A DNA stretch of 48,693 nt from Sphingomonadales bacterium (lineage in GTDB: Bacteria; Pseudomonadota; Alphaproteobacteria; Sphingomonadales; Sphingomonadaceae): the NCBI GenBank assembly GCA_017309275.1, contig JAFKLT010000067.1, positions 1 through 48,693 on the forward strand, given 5' to 3'. The translations under genes and the position numbers were made by a program. Below the pieces are notes generated by a model, which did no database searches, was not told the DNA's origin, and saw only the letters and a list, made by a program, of their open reading frames with translations. Shown here in pieces: positions 33,130-43,412 of this stretch. Within the stretch, counting starts at the first letter, position 1, and each line of letters begins with the position of its first letter.

Positions 33130-34470
33130 TTATTCTCCTGCCGCGACGCGCACCGCGTCGCAGATCATATCGACAATTTGGATAACCTGGCCGGCATCGT
33201 CACCCTCGGCCATCACGCGGATGACCGGTTCGGTGCCCGATGCACGGATGACGAGCCGCCCGCGTCCGGTCAGCGCCGCTTCGCCCTCGGCGATCGCCGC
33301 CTGGACATTCGCGTTTTCAAGCGGCTTGCCGCCCGCGAAACGGACATTCTTCAAAAGTTGCGGCACCGCATCGAACTGGTGGAGCAGCTCGCTGGCCGGT
33401 TTCCCGGAGCTCACCAGCTCGGCCAATACCTGCAGCGCGGCCAGCGTGCCGTCGCCGGTCGTCGCATGGTCCGACAGGATCATGTGCCCCGACTGTTCAC
33501 CGCCGACGTTGAAACCGCCCGCCTTCATCCGCTCGAGGACATAGCGATCGCCGACCTTGGTCCGCTCCAGCCGCAGCCCCTCGCTCTCCAGAAAGCGTTC
33601 GAGGCCCAGGTTGGACATGACCGTCGCGACGACGCCGCCGCCCTTCAGCCGGCCCTGCCGTGCCCAGCTCGCGCCGATCAGCGCCATGATCTGGTCGCCG
33701 TCGACCACCCGCCCCTGTTCGTCGACGATGATCAGCCGGTCGGCGTCGCCATCGAGCGCGATCCCTATATCGGCGCCGCTCGCAACTACGGTTTCCTGAA
33801 GCAGACCCGGTGCGGTCGACCCGCATTTGTCGTTGATGTTGATGCCGTTCGGCGTGATGCCCACCGCCACGACGTCGGCGCCCAGTTCCCAGAACACCGT
33901 CGGCGCGCTGTTGTAGGCGGCGCCATTGGCGCAATCGAGCACCATCTTCAGCCCGTCGAGCCGCACCGATTCCGGCAAGCTCTGCTTCACCGCGTGGATA
34001 TAGCGTCCGCGCGCATCTTCGATCCGCTTTGCGCGGCCGATATGGCCGGGATCGGCCAGCTTGGGCTCCTGCGTCAGCAAATGTTCGATCTGCAACTCGT
34101 CGGCGTCGGACAGCTTGTATCCGTCGGGGCCGAACAGCTTGATGCCATTGTCCAGAAAGGGGTTATGGCTTGCGGAGATCATCACGCCCAGGTCGGCGCG
34201 CATCGACCGCGTCAGCATCGCGACCGCGGGCGTCGGCATCGGCCCCACCTGGACCACGTCCATGCCCACGCTGGTAAACCCCGCGACCAGCGCGTTTTCC
34301 AGCATATAGCCCGACAATCGCGTGTCCTTGCCGATCACGACGCGGTGCTTGTGATCGCCGCGCAGGAAATGCGCGCCCGCCGCCATGCCAACCCGCATCG
34401 CGGTCTCCGCGGTCATCGGAACCTGATTGGTCAGCCCGCGAATCCCGTCGGTTCCGAAAAACTTGCGCAT
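33130..34470 (-). CDS. glmM: Phosphoglucosamine mutase
   Basis: This 446-residue protein starts [22 protein letters not shown]. The phosphoserine loop is in [16 protein letters not shown], the metal-binding loop is [11 protein letters not shown], the sugar-binding loop is GGEQSGHMI, and the phosphate-binding loop is [13 protein letters not shown]. It converts glucosamine-6-phosphate to glucosamine-1-phosphate, the step between GlmS and GlmU. Both of those are also in this window, over 20 kb away. The frame is open far upstream, but 34470 gives the family N-terminus. Confidence 0.97.
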   Translation of the reverse strand: MRKFFGTDGIRGLTNQVPMTAETAMRVGMAAGAHFLRGDHKHRVVIGKDTRLSGYMLENALVAGFTSVGMDVVQVGPMPTPAVAMLTRSMRADLGVMISASHNPFLDNGIKLFGPDGYKLSDADELQIEHLLTQEPKLADPGHIGRAKRIEDARGRYIHAVKQSLPESVRLDGLKMVLDCANGAAYNSAPTVFWELGADVVAVGITPNGININDKCGSTAPGLLQETVVASGADIGIALDGDADRLIIVDEQGRVVDGDQIMALIGASWARQGRLKGGGVVATVMSNLGLERFLESEGLRLERTKVGDRYVLERMKAGGFNVGGEQSGHMILSDHATTGDGTLAALQVLAELVSSGKPASELLHQFDAVPQLLKNVRFAGGKPLENANVQAAIAEGEAALTGRGRLVIRASGTEPVIRVMAEGDDAGQVIQIVDMICDAVRVAAGE

Positions 34471-34590
34471 GCGACCTCTGCTACCTAATCCGTGGAACAG
34501 GACGAAAGCCTGCCTCCTATGATGGAACGGCCCTAAGTCACCCATTTTGGCTTGGCAAGCTGGCCATAGCGGCCTTCGGGAGAATAGACC

Positions 34591-35838
34591 TTGAAATCGG
34601 CATGGATCATCCTTTCGGCGCTGATCGCGGGGATGCTTTTGGGGATCGGGGTAGAGGCGATTTCGGTCGACTGGGGCACCGCGTCGCTTCCCTATATCGA
34701 ACCGATCGGCACCTTGTGGCTCAACGCGCTGAAGATGACGATCGTCCCGCTGGTCGTGGCGCTGCTGATCACCGGCATCACCGCGACCGCCGACGCCGCG
34801 CGCGCGGGCAAGTTGGCGGGCCGCGCTGTCGCGACCTTCATCGGCGCCAATCTGCTCGCCGGCCTGATGACCTTGCTCGTCCTGCCCCTGCTGCTGCGCC
34901 TGTTCCCGTTGTCGACCAGCGCTGCGGAGGGGCTGCGCCACGGGCTCGGCGGCACGACCCAGAACGCGACCTCGCCGACCTTTGCCGACTTCCTGCTGTC
35001 GCTGATCCCCACCAATCCCATCGCGGCCGCCGCCGAAACGGCGATCCTGCCGTTGATCGTCTTCACCACCATCTTCGCCTTCGCCATCACGCGCGTCTCT
35101 CCGCCCAACCGCGCGACGCTGTCGGGGCTGTTCAGCGCACTGGGCGAGGCGATGCTGGTCGTCATCGGCTGGGTGCTCGCGCTCGCGCCGATCGGCGTTT
35201 TCGCGCTGGGCTACGCGCTCGCGGTCAAGGCCGGCGTCGCGGCCTTTGGCGGCCTTCTCCACTATGTGCTGATGCTCTCGGCCATCGGCACCTGCACCAT
35301 CCTGCTCGGCCTGCTGCTTGCGGTTTTCGTCGTCGGCGTGCCGCTGCCGCGCTTTGCCCGCGCGATGGTGCCGACCTTTGCGGTCGCGATCAGCACGCAA
35401 AGCTCGCTCGCCAGCCTGCCCGCGATGCTGAAATCGTCCGAAACGCTGGATGTCGATCCGAAGAAGGCCGACATCGTCCTGCCGCTGGCGGTCGCGCTCT
35501 TCCGCTTTACCAGCCCGGCGATGAACCTGGCGGTGGTCGTCTATGTCGCCTGGCTGTTCGGTATCGAATTGACACCTTGGGAAATGGCGGTCGGCCTTGC
35601 TGTCGCCCTCGCCGCCGCGCTTTCGTCCGTCAGCCTGCCCGGTTCGATCAGCTTCGTCACCTCGATCGCGCCGATAGCCATCTCGATGGGTGTGCCCGTC
35701 GCGCCGTTGGGGCTGCTCGTCGCGGTCGAGACTTTCCCCGACATCTTCCGGACACTTGGCAATGTTATCGCCGATGTCGCCGCAACCAAATTCGCCGCCG
35801 ACGGTGTCGACGACGACACAGCAGGAGAAGTGCCATGA
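34591..35838 (+). CDS. Dicarboxylate/amino acid:cation symporter (DAACS family)
   Basis: This 415-residue membrane protein has eight or more hydrophobic segments. GltP/DctA-like features include [22 protein letters not shown], the serine-containing region [15 protein letters not shown], and the cation-binding segment [21 protein letters not shown]. Family members import glutamate, aspartate or C4-dicarboxylates with Na+ or H+. The TTG at 34591 is taken as start because GGGAG lies about 8 bases upstream. Its stop overlaps the start of the next gene, an aldo/keto reductase (ATGA). Confidence 0.9.
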   Translation: MKSAWIILSALIAGMLLGIGVEAISVDWGTASLPYIEPIGTLWLNALKMTIVPLVVALLITGITATADAARAGKLAGRAVATFIGANLLAGLMTLLVLPLLLRLFPLSTSAAEGLRHGLGGTTQNATSPTFADFLLSLIPTNPIAAAAETAILPLIVFTTIFAFAITRVSPPNRATLSGLFSALGEAMLVVIGWVLALAPIGVFALGYALAVKAGVAAFGGLLHYVLMLSAIGTCTILLGLLLAVFVVGVPLPRFARAMVPTFAVAISTQSSLASLPAMLKSSETLDVDPKKADIVLPLAVALFRFTSPAMNLAVVVYVAWLFGIELTPWEMAVGLAVALAAALSSVSLPGSISFVTSIAPIAISMGVPVAPLGLLVAVETFPDIFRTLGNVIADVAATKFAADGVDDDTAGEVP

Positions 35839-36830
35839 AGTATCGCAAGCTCGGCCACGGCCTCGAAGTGTCCGCGATCGGCATCGGCTGCATGCCGATG
35901 ATCAAGGGCGGGAACATCCTTTACGGCGAAGCCGCCGACCTGGACGAATCGACGCGCACCATCCACCGCGCGATCGACCTTGGCGTCACCTTTTTCGACA
36001 CCGCGCAAATCTATGGCCCCTTCACCAACGAGGAGTTGGTGGGCGAAGCGATCAAGGGCAAGCGCGACCAGCTGGTGATCGCGACCAAGTTCGGCTTCAA
36101 GTTCGACGGCAATCAGATCGTCGGCGTCGACGGCACGCCCGAAAACGCGCGCCGTTCGTGCGAAGGCTCGCTTCAGCGGCTCGGCATCGACACGATCGAC
36201 CTATTCTACCAGCACCGCGTCGACCCGTCGGTACCCATCGAGGAAACCGTCGGTGGGATGATGGAATTGGTGAAGGAGGGCAAGGTCCGTCACATCGCCC
36301 TGTCCGAAGCCGGGCCGGAAACGATCCGCCGCGCCGCCAAGGCCGCGCCGATCACCGCGCTGCAGAGCGAATATTCAATCTGGGAACGCGATGTCGAAGA
36401 GGAAATCCTGGGCGCCTGCCGCGACAATGGCATCGGCTTCATCCCCTATTCGCCGCTCGGCCGCGGCTTCCTGGCCGGAACGATCCGCAGCCGCGACGAA
36501 CTGCCCGAAACCGACTGGCGCCGCAACGACCCCCGCTATTCGGAAGAGAATCTGCCTGCCAATCTGGCGATCGTCGACGCGATCGCCGCCGTCGCGGCCC
36601 GGCATGGCGTTTCCAACGCCCAGATCGCGCTCGCCTGGCTGCTCGCTCAGGGCGACGACATCGTGCCGATCCCGGGCACCAAGCGCCGCGTGACGATGGA
36701 GGACAGCGTCGCGGCGGCCGACGTCACCCTGACCGCCGAGGACCTCGCCGCCATCGACGCCGCTGCCCCGCGCGGCGGCACCAGCGGCCCGCGCTACGGC
36801 GAAATGGGCATGCGGATGGTCCGGCTGTAA
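35835..36830 (+). CDS. Aldo/keto reductase (second copy)
   Basis: This 331-residue protein starts [22 protein letters not shown]. The tetrad is in FFDTAQIYG (Asp, Tyr), VIATKFGF (Lys) and FYQHRVDP (His). [13 protein letters not shown] is typical of YakC/AKR13-like enzymes. Later [19 protein letters not shown] lies near the NADPH site. It reduces aldehydes or ketones with NADPH; the substrate is unknown. Its ATG overlaps the stop of the DAACS transporter gene by 4 bases, so the two are co-transcribed. Confidence 0.92.
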   Translation: MKYRKLGHGLEVSAIGIGCMPMIKGGNILYGEAADLDESTRTIHRAIDLGVTFFDTAQIYGPFTNEELVGEAIKGKRDQLVIATKFGFKFDGNQIVGVDGTPENARRSCEGSLQRLGIDTIDLFYQHRVDPSVPIEETVGGMMELVKEGKVRHIALSEAGPETIRRAAKAAPITALQSEYSIWERDVEEEILGACRDNGIGFIPYSPLGRGFLAGTIRSRDELPETDWRRNDPRYSEENLPANLAIVDAIAAVAARHGVSNAQIALAWLLAQGDDIVPIPGTKRRVTMEDSVAAADVTLTAEDLAAIDAAAPRGGTSGPRYGEMGMRMVRL

Positions 36831-36843
36831 CCCGCGCTCGAAT

Positions 36844-36870
36844 CCTCCCTGTGGCAGAGCCATGGGGAGG
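36844..36870. terminator. Hairpin between convergent aldo/keto reductase and DUF1003 genes
   Basis: CCTCCCTGTGGC (36844-36855) pairs with GCCATGGGGAGG (36859-36870), with two G-T wobbles, around a 3-base loop. This 12-bp stem lies in the 75-bp gap between two convergent genes. It is a candidate bidirectional terminator; there is no T-tract. Confidence 0.5.
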
Positions 36871-36905
36871 AGCAAACGCAACCTCACCCAAAAACCAACC
36901 TCACT

Positions 36906-37442
36906 CTACCCCCGCCGGTCCAGCCGCTCGCAAAGCTCGTCGACCTTGTCGCGCAGCTCGTGGAACCGGATCTGGTCCAGCTTTTCGTGCAACCGCATGA
37001 TCTCCAGCTCGGCGCGCAGGTTGACCTCATAATCCAGCTTTTCGGTCAGTCGATCCTTCGCCGCCTGCCGGTTCTGACTCATCATGATTACCGGCGCCTG
37101 GATCGCGGCGAGCATCGACAGCATCAGGTTCAGAAAGATGAAGGGAAAGGGGTCGAAGACTAGCCCAAGATGGTCGAGCGCTTTCGAATTGATCAGCATC
37201 CACCCGAACAGCACGACCGCGAAACCGATAATGAATCCCCACGACCCGCCGACCGCAGCCACCCTGTCCGCCAGCCGCTCGCCGAAACTGGACTGGCCGT
37301 CGTCATCGTCGTCGGGATCGCGGCTCGTCGGCTGACGCTCCGCGATCGCCCGGATCACGCGCTTTTCGCCGGTGTCTAGCTGGTCATAAGCACGCCCCAG
37401 CAGGCGCAGCGACAGGTCCGAAATCTTCTCTTCGCGGTTCAT
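36906..37442 (-). CDS. DUF1003 membrane protein
   Basis: This 178-residue protein has an N-terminal charged region with an Asp-rich run (DDDDD), then two transmembrane helices (WGFIIGFAVVLFGWMLIN and PFIFLNLMLSMLAAIQAPVIMM) containing the DUF1003 pattern DPFPFIFLNLMLS. A C-terminal coiled-coil follows (LTEKLDYEVNLRAELEIMRLHEKLDQIRF). The family function is unknown. It is probably co-transcribed with the NnrU gene that ends 8 bp upstream. Confidence 0.9.
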   Translation of the reverse strand: MNREEKISDLSLRLLGRAYDQLDTGEKRVIRAIAERQPTSRDPDDDDDGQSSFGERLADRVAAVGGSWGFIIGFAVVLFGWMLINSKALDHLGLVFDPFPFIFLNLMLSMLAAIQAPVIMMSQNRQAAKDRLTEKLDYEVNLRAELEIMRLHEKLDQIRFHELRDKVDELCERLDRRG

Positions 37443-37449
37443 CGCGTCC

Positions 37450-38151
37450 CTACCCTATCCAGCGCCATATCCCCGCGACCATATATCCCAGCGCGCCATG
37501 CGCCCAGGTCGCGGCGAGCCAAAGCACCAGACCGCCGAGCAGCGCATGGCCGCGCGGGATCGCGTCGCTCCACGACGTCGTTCCCGCCATCTGGCGCACA
37601 AAGGGAACAAAGCTCGTCCGCGCCGACCATTGTCGCCACGCATCGCCCATCAGTCGCGCTTTCTTGGCATCCTGCCCCGCCGATCCGACCAGCGCCAGAA
37701 AGCCGATCGTCGCCGACAGCACGATCTGCCCTGGCGTCGGCATGACCAGTGCATGCGCCAGCGCCCACAGCGAAAAGCCCCACATCATCGGATGGCGGGT
37801 GATCGCAAAGACGCCGCGCGGCGGTACCTGCGCCGCGTCGGCGGCGTTGGGCGCCGGCAGCGCCGGATTGCCGATCAGCGATCCCATGAAAAGGATGCTC
37901 GCGACCAGCACCAGCAGCGAGGCGAGCATCCACAACGGGTCGTCGACCGCCCACAGCGGCGGCTCGGGCGGCATCCCTCGCCACGCCTGCACGATCAAGA
38001 CGAAGGTCGCGATCGCGACGATCGAATAGACGATCAGGAAACCGCGCTCGCCCAGCCGTTCGGCCAGGCCGCGGCGCAGCGGATGCGACAACGCCAGATG
38101 CGAGCCGACGAACAGCGCGCAGGTCGTGATCAAAAGCGACATGGGTTGCAT
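37450..38151 (-). CDS. NnrU family membrane protein
   Basis: This 233-residue integral membrane protein has about six hydrophobic segments and the NnrU pattern: SHLALSHPLRRGLAERLGERGFLIVYSI near the start and ITRHPMMWGFSLWALAHAL in the middle. The RHPMMWG motif is shared with isoprenylcysteine-methyltransferase-like membrane proteins. NnrU was first described near denitrification genes in Rhodobacter, but most members are not tied to that process and no nitrogen-oxide genes are visible here. Confidence 0.88.
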   Translation of the reverse strand: MQPMSLLITTCALFVGSHLALSHPLRRGLAERLGERGFLIVYSIVAIATFVLIVQAWRGMPPEPPLWAVDDPLWMLASLLVLVASILFMGSLIGNPALPAPNAADAAQVPPRGVFAITRHPMMWGFSLWALAHALVMPTPGQIVLSATIGFLALVGSAGQDAKKARLMGDAWRQWSARTSFVPFVRQMAGTTSWSDAIPRGHALLGGLVLWLAATWAHGALGYMVAGIWRWIG

Positions 38152-38200
38152 GGAGCCCTCTCCCTCTCCTCTTGCCCGGCCGCTTTTATCAGATGCGACC

Positions 38201-39502
38201 CTATCTGTCGTAAGCCTTCGGCAGCGCCCCTTCTTCCGGCGTCAGATAGCGGTCGCGCAGGCGATCCTGCCGCGTGACGAGCGACTGGCGCTTGCCGTCG
38301 ATCCACACCGCGGTCGGACGGCTGCCGAGTTCCAGCGGATCATTGTCCCAGATCACGAGATCACCGACACGGCCGGCTTTCAGCGAACCGATCGTCGCCT
38401 CCATCCCGACGGCGCGCGCGGGAACGCTGGTGATCGACGCGAACGCCTGATCCCAGGTCAGCCCGCTCGCGCCCGGCAACTTCGACAGCCCGACCAGATT
38501 GCCCGCATATTGCGTCGTGTAGCCCATCTTGTGCGCGTCATCGTCGTCGAACACGCCGACAGACACATCGACGCCCGCCGCCTTCAGGCGTCCAGCGTTC
38601 GACTGTGTCGCGCCAAGCTGCTCAAAGCTGCCGGGCAGGTCGGTGAGCGGCGAGACGAGCACCGGCACCTTTGCCGCGGCGATATCGCGCGCGACCAGCC
38701 ATCCCTCGGTCGCGCCGACGAGCACCAGCTTCAACGCGGGGAATTCGGTCTTCAGCTTGATGACGTTCAATATGTCCGCCGCGCGGTCGACGCGGACGAA
38801 CAGCGGCGTCGTCCCGTTGATCACGCGGACCAGCGCCTCGGCATCGGCGCGCTGGATCATCGCGTCATTGCCCCATTCGGCGAGCGTCGCCGGGTTGCGG
38901 GCATAGCTGCGCGCCGCCAGCAATTGTTCGCGGAACAGCAGGAAGGTCGCGGCGCGGCTGCCGCCGGCCTTGGCCGAGCCATCCTCGCCAAAGGCGACAT
39001 ACTGCAGCGCGCGCGGCTTGGTCACCATGTCCATGTCGTCGGCCAGGTCGACGACCGCGCCCTGACCGGCGAACAGGTTGCTGCTGCTGCCGGGCGCGAC
39101 GATCGCGCGGGTCACGCCCGCGGCACGGTTCACCGCGACCGGCGAGCCCATCGGATTCAGCGCGGGCGCGATGTCCAGACCTGCGGAAAAGCGCGAGCGC
39201 GTCGCCGACCGGTCGTTCGTGCCAGTCACGGCGTCGACCTCGACCAGCCCGACGCGGCTGAACGCGGCGACGATGCCCGGGGTCACGTAACGGCCCTGTG
39301 CATCGACGCGTTCGATGCCCGCAGGCACCGCGACGCCGGCGCCGGCGGCGACGACCTTGCCGCCGCGAACGACGACGGTGCCGCCCTCGATCGGGGCGCT
39401 GCCATCGCCGATGACCAGCTTGGCATTGGTGATCGCGACGTCCTGCGCCGCGGCAGGAACCGCGATCAGCGCGGCGGCGGAAAGGAACAGCGCGCGCATC
39501 AT
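38201..39502 (-). CDS. Secreted amidohydrolase-like protein lacking the HxH metal motif
   Basis: This 433-residue protein has a signal peptide (MRALFLSAAALIAVPAAAQ) and the amidohydrolase-superfamily composite domain at both ends (TNAKLVIGDGSAPIEGGTVVVRGGKV; VGDLVIWDNDPLELGSRPTAVWIDGK). Where the metal-binding HxH should follow TPG, it has TPGIVAAFSRVG, with Phe81-Ser-Arg83. It is thus likely to be metal-free or to have changed function. It directly follows the intact paralogue; the ATG at 39502 overlaps its stop (ATGA), with a second ATG at 39499. The pair may form a heteromer or the second may be a pseudo-enzyme. Confidence 0.87.
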   Translation of the reverse strand: MMRALFLSAAALIAVPAAAQDVAITNAKLVIGDGSAPIEGGTVVVRGGKVVAAGAGVAVPAGIERVDAQGRYVTPGIVAAFSRVGLVEVDAVTGTNDRSATRSRFSAGLDIAPALNPMGSPVAVNRAAGVTRAIVAPGSSSNLFAGQGAVVDLADDMDMVTKPRALQYVAFGEDGSAKAGGSRAATFLLFREQLLAARSYARNPATLAEWGNDAMIQRADAEALVRVINGTTPLFVRVDRAADILNVIKLKTEFPALKLVLVGATEGWLVARDIAAAKVPVLVSPLTDLPGSFEQLGATQSNAGRLKAAGVDVSVGVFDDDDAHKMGYTTQYAGNLVGLSKLPGASGLTWDQAFASITSVPARAVGMEATIGSLKAGRVGDLVIWDNDPLELGSRPTAVWIDGKRQSLVTRQDRLRDRYLTPEEGALPKAYDR

Positions 39503-40914
39503 TTCACGTCTCCCTCGCCGGGTTGGCCAAGCTCGAAGTCGGTCACCGGCCGCCGTTTCGGGTCCATCGCATCGAACATCAGCGCACCGTCGATCCACAC
39601 CTTTTCGGGGCGGGTATAGACGCTGAACGGATTGCCGTTCCACAGCACGACGTCGGCCATCTTGCCGGGCTTCAGGCTGCCCGTCTTGTCGGCGATGCCC
39701 AGCGCCTTCGCGGGGTTGATCGCCAGCCAGGTCCAGGCCTGTTCGTCGCTGATCTGCATCCCCATGCGACGCCCGGCGGCAAGCGCCTTCGACGCTTCCT
39801 GGTTCAGCCGCTGGATCTGGTTCGCGTCGTCCGAATGGACGATCGTGCACGCGCCTTCCTTGAACATCAGCGCGATATTTTCGGGCACCGAGTCATAGGC
39901 TTCCATCTTGAAGCCCCACCAGTCGGCCCACATCGCGGCGCAAATCCCCTCCTTCTTCAGAAGGTCGGCGATCTTGTACGCCTCGACCGCGTGGTGGAAC
40001 GCCGCGACCTTGTATCCGAACTCGTGGCTCATATCGATCACGATCGCCATTTCGTCGGCGCGATAGCAGTGGTTCTGGACCAGGATTTCGCCCGACAGCA
40101 CGCCCGCCAGCGTTTCCATCGCCAGGTCGCGGTCGACGGCTTTGCCCTCGTCCATCTTTTTCTTGTACGCCGCCGCCTTTTGCCAGGTGGCGCGGTTCAC
40201 CGCCAGATTGCCCATGCGGGTCGAGGGCATGCGCCCCTTCGCGCCATAGACGCGCTTCGGATTTTCGCCGCACGCCATCTTCAGGCTGTACGGCGCGCCG
40301 GGGAATTTCATGCCCTGCATCGTGCGCGCGGGCACATTCTTCAGCGTGACCGAACGGCCGCCCATCAGGTTGGCGCTGCCCGGCAGGATTTCCAGCGTCG
40401 TCACGCCGCCATTGGCCAGCGCGCGCGTAAAGCCCGGATCCTGCGGCCAGACGCTATGTTCCGACCAGACTTCAGGCGTCGTCGGCGACGTCGCCTCGTT
40501 GCCGTCCGAATGCGCGTCGACGCTGGGGCTGGGATAATCGCCCAGGTGGCTGTGAATATCGATCACGCCGGGGGTCAGGAACTTGCCCGTCCCGTCATAG
40601 ACATCGGCGTCGGTCGGCAACTCCATGTCGGGTCCGCCGATGCGATCGACCTTGCCGCTCGACAGCACGACCGACCCGTTGTCGATCCGCCCGCCTTCGC
40701 CGTCGAATATGGTGACGTTGCGCACCACGGTCAGGCGCGTCGGATATCCCTTATAGGTGGAGGGATAGGGATCCTTGTTGAACTTCACCGGCTTGTCGGC
40801 CGCGGCGGTGGCGGGCTTGTCGCCCGCCGATTTCGCTTCGGTTCCCGTCGCCGCGCAGCCGACGAGCGCCATCGATACTGCGGCCAGCAAGCCGCCCTTC
40901 ACGCCCCTGATCAT
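39499..40914 (-). CDS. Amidohydrolase family lipoprotein
   Basis: This 471-residue protein has a lipobox ALVGC (Cys20) and a binuclear-amidohydrolase active-site pattern. HSH is at residues 121-123 after TPGVIDI, and later candidate ligands lie in AAFHHAVEAY and ACTIVHSDDANQI (His/Asp). It resembles imidazolonepropionase/prolidase-like enzymes, so hydrolysis of dipeptides, cyclic amides or related compounds in the periplasm is plausible. It lies 3 bp after a POT peptide transporter gene, which supports a role in peptide use. A degenerate paralogue follows it. Confidence 0.9.
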   Translation of the reverse strand: MIRGVKGGLLAAVSMALVGCAATGTEAKSAGDKPATAAADKPVKFNKDPYPSTYKGYPTRLTVVRNVTIFDGEGGRIDNGSVVLSSGKVDRIGGPDMELPTDADVYDGTGKFLTPGVIDIHSHLGDYPSPSVDAHSDGNEATSPTTPEVWSEHSVWPQDPGFTRALANGGVTTLEILPGSANLMGGRSVTLKNVPARTMQGMKFPGAPYSLKMACGENPKRVYGAKGRMPSTRMGNLAVNRATWQKAAAYKKKMDEGKAVDRDLAMETLAGVLSGEILVQNHCYRADEMAIVIDMSHEFGYKVAAFHHAVEAYKIADLLKKEGICAAMWADWWGFKMEAYDSVPENIALMFKEGACTIVHSDDANQIQRLNQEASKALAAGRRMGMQISDEQAWTWLAINPAKALGIADKTGSLKPGKMADVVLWNGNPFSVYTRPEKVWIDGALMFDAMDPKRRPVTDFELGQPGEGDVK

Positions 40915-40917
40915 ATA

Positions 40918-42594
40918 TTACGCCCCCTTGGGTTCGGGATGAGTGCCGGCGGCCTGCGGCTCTGCGAGCTCGCGATTCCCGGCAAGGCCTTCCTCGTCCT
41001 TCAGCAGGTCGAGGTGCATCCATTTCTTCACGATCGGGCTCAGCAACAGCACGACGACGCCGACGCCGATCGCGACCCAACCGATCTTGTCATAGATCGC
41101 CAGCGTCTTAGCCTGCACCATCTCGCCGCCTTCGCCGCCCGTGGCTTCGCCGATCTTGCCCGCCACGAAATTGCCGACCGCGGTCATATAGAACCAGGCG
41201 CCCATGATCAGGCTGGCCAGATAAGATGGCGCAAGCCGCGTCATTGCCGACAGGCCGACCGGCGACAGGCAAAGCTCGCCCGTCGTATGCAGCAGATAGA
41301 TCAGGAAGACGAAGATGACCGGGGTCAGGTTGACCATCACTCCGGCCTGGTTCGGCGCCATCGTACCGAACGTGTTGGCACCCCAGACGAACACCAGGAA
41401 GCCGGCGCCGACCTGCAACAGCGCAAGGCCGAATTTCGCGGGTGCCGAAGGCTCCATATTCTTGCGGGCAAGGCTGATCCAGAACCATGCGAAGATGGGA
41501 GCGAAGATCATGATGTAGATCGGGTTGATCGACTGGAACAGCGACGCCGGAACGCCGCCGATGTCGACGAACTTCTGCGTATACTGGTTCAGCGAGCCGC
41601 CGGCCTGTTCGAACAGGCCCCAGAACAGCGGGTTCAGCGCGATCAGAAACAGGATCGCGAACATACGCTCGCGGGCGACCTTTTCCAGCTTGAACGCCTC
41701 GAACAGCACATATCCCAGAAGGGCGATGCCCGATATCAGCAACAGCATCTGGATCACGTCGCGATACTGGATCAGGCCCCAGATCACCGCGACCGACGCC
41801 AGGCCGATAAGATAGAGGAAATTTTCCAGCTTCAGGCCGAAGGTCGGCTTTTTCAGCAATGCCGGATCGGGCGCCTCGCCCTTGCCGAGCAGCAACGGCT
41901 TGAACGCGACAAAGACGATCAGGCCGACGACCATGCCGATGCCCGCAAGCCCGAAGCCATAGGCCCAGCCGACCGTCTGACCCAGATAGCCGACAAGGAT
42001 GGTGCCGATCGCGGCACCCGAATTGATGCCCATATAGAACAGCGTATAGGCGCCGTCGCGGCGCTTGTCGGTCATCGGGTAAAGCTGCCCGACGATCACC
42101 GAGATGTTCGCTTTCAAAAAGCCCGAGCCGACGATGATGAAGGCCAGCGCGGCCCACAGGAATCCGATCTGCGGATTATTCTGCCCGCCGTCGCCCTCGA
42201 CCGCCATCAACAGGTGACCGACGGCCAACAGGACGCCGCCGAACAGCACCGCCTTGCGCTGCCCCAGATATCGGTCGGCCAGCCAGCCGCCCAGCACCGG
42301 CGTGATATAGACCAGGCTGGCATAGGCGCCGAGGATGCCGTTACCTGCGGCTTCGGTGAAGCCCCAGTGCGCGACCAGATAGAAAACCAGGATGGCGCGC
42401 ATCCCGTAATAGGAGAAGCGCTCCCACATTTCCGCGAAGAACAGCACGTAAAGGCCGCGCGGGTGTCCCGCAAACTCTTCGGTACGACGGCTTGCGATCA
42501 TCGCTCCAGCGACGACGAAGGCGCTCAGCACCATCAATGCGATGGCGAATACCCAATCGCCCTCACCCCAACTGCCAAACGGTTTGATCTCCAC
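40918..42594 (-). CDS. POT family peptide MFS transporter
   Basis: This 558-residue protein has about 14 transmembrane segments and the proton-coupled oligopeptide transporter signatures. The EMWERFSYYGMRAILVFYL motif lies in the first helices and the second PTR2 signature FYMGINSGAAIG in helix 5; GFWxxFEQ-like residues (FWGLFEQAGGSL) are near the middle. It imports di- and tripeptides with protons. The GTG at 42594 is the start. Two secreted amidohydrolases follow in the same operon, which suggests extracellular peptide breakdown linked to uptake. Confidence 0.93.
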   Translation of the reverse strand: MEIKPFGSWGEGDWVFAIALMVLSAFVVAGAMIASRRTEEFAGHPRGLYVLFFAEMWERFSYYGMRAILVFYLVAHWGFTEAAGNGILGAYASLVYITPVLGGWLADRYLGQRKAVLFGGVLLAVGHLLMAVEGDGGQNNPQIGFLWAALAFIIVGSGFLKANISVIVGQLYPMTDKRRDGAYTLFYMGINSGAAIGTILVGYLGQTVGWAYGFGLAGIGMVVGLIVFVAFKPLLLGKGEAPDPALLKKPTFGLKLENFLYLIGLASVAVIWGLIQYRDVIQMLLLISGIALLGYVLFEAFKLEKVARERMFAILFLIALNPLFWGLFEQAGGSLNQYTQKFVDIGGVPASLFQSINPIYIMIFAPIFAWFWISLARKNMEPSAPAKFGLALLQVGAGFLVFVWGANTFGTMAPNQAGVMVNLTPVIFVFLIYLLHTTGELCLSPVGLSAMTRLAPSYLASLIMGAWFYMTAVGNFVAGKIGEATGGEGGEMVQAKTLAIYDKIGWVAIGVGVVVLLLSPIVKKWMHLDLLKDEEGLAGNRELAEPQAAGTHPEPKGA

Positions 42595-42751
42595 GCGATC
42601 CCCACTTTCTCTGATTATTTTGTCGCGACTGTCTCGCCGCGCGAATGGGCCAACCTAGCGCGAAAATTGCGTATGGGAAGAATCTAATTACGCTGGAAAC
42701 CATCGGGTGGCCGCATCGCGAGGCCTTGCGCGCGCACCGAACCGCCGCCAC

Positions 42752-43342
42752 ATGACGGGCATGTTCAATGACATCAGCTCGCTCCGCTCGCACCTCGCCA
42801 CCCGCCGCTCGGGCAAGGCCCGCGACATGGTCGCTCCCGGCCCCGACGCCGCGCAACTGGCGGATATCATCGGCCTCGCGCTGCGCACGCCCGACCATGG
42901 CAAGCTTGCGCCCTGGCGCATCGTGACGATCGCCGACGACCAGCGCGAACCCTTTGCAAAGCTGCTGAAGGACGCCTGGGTCGCGGAAAATCCGGGTGCC
43001 GCGGGAATGGACCTGTCGGCGCTCGATCAATTCGCGCATCAGGCGCCCAGCCTGGCCGTGCTGATCTCCACCCCCGTCAAGGACAGCAAGATCCCGGTGT
43101 GGGAACAACAGATGTCGGCGGGCGCCGTCGGCATGAACCTGCTTCATGCCGCACACGCCCACGGATTCGTCGGTAGCTGGCTGACTGGCTGGGCCGCCTA
43201 CAGTCCTGAAGTTGCACGGGCTTTCGGCGCCGGCGAGGGCGACACCATCGTCGGCTATTTCTTCCTGGGTACGGCTGGCGGCGCATTGTCCGAGCGCCCT
43301 CGCCCCGAATATGACGACGTCGTTCGCGCCTGGGACATTTAA
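42752..43342 (+). CDS. Nitroreductase family protein (YdjA-like)
   Basis: This 196-residue flavoprotein starts MTGMFNDISSLRSHLATRRSGKARDM. It contains RTPDHGKLAPWRIV, the FMN-contacting segment of YdjA-type nitroreductases, followed by QQMSAGAVGMNLLHAAHAHGFVGSWLTGW. Family members reduce nitro compounds or quinones with NAD(P)H. The ATG at 42752 was chosen over 42761 and 42707; no clear ribosome-binding site separates these. It stands alone on the plus strand, divergent from the POT gene. Confidence 0.88.
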   Translation: MTGMFNDISSLRSHLATRRSGKARDMVAPGPDAAQLADIIGLALRTPDHGKLAPWRIVTIADDQREPFAKLLKDAWVAENPGAAGMDLSALDQFAHQAPSLAVLISTPVKDSKIPVWEQQMSAGAVGMNLLHAAHAHGFVGSWLTGWAAYSPEVARAFGAGEGDTIVGYFFLGTAGGALSERPRPEYDDVVRAWDI

Positions 43343-43377
43343 TTTCACTCTGTCGGCATTTTTACTAATTTCGTGAT

Positions 43378-43406
43378 TTGACTGTGCTGCTGTCTTATGG
43401 CATTAA
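43378..43406 (+). promoter_or_regulatory. Candidate sigma-70-type promoter of the GntR gene
   Basis: TTGACT at 43378-43383 and CATTAA at 43401-43406 are separated by 17 bases. Transcription would then start within a few bases of the ATG at 43413, implying a leaderless or very short leader. The match is partial (4-5 of 6 in each box), so this is tentative. Confidence 0.35.
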
Positions 43407-43412
43407 GGCGGC

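Noticed and set aside
39523-42687. Very long plus-strand open frame (over 1000 codons) opposite the amidohydrolase and POT genes
   Set aside because: It is antisense to three well-supported genes and is rich in Arg, His and Gln with no domain. High GC content commonly leaves the opposite frame open.
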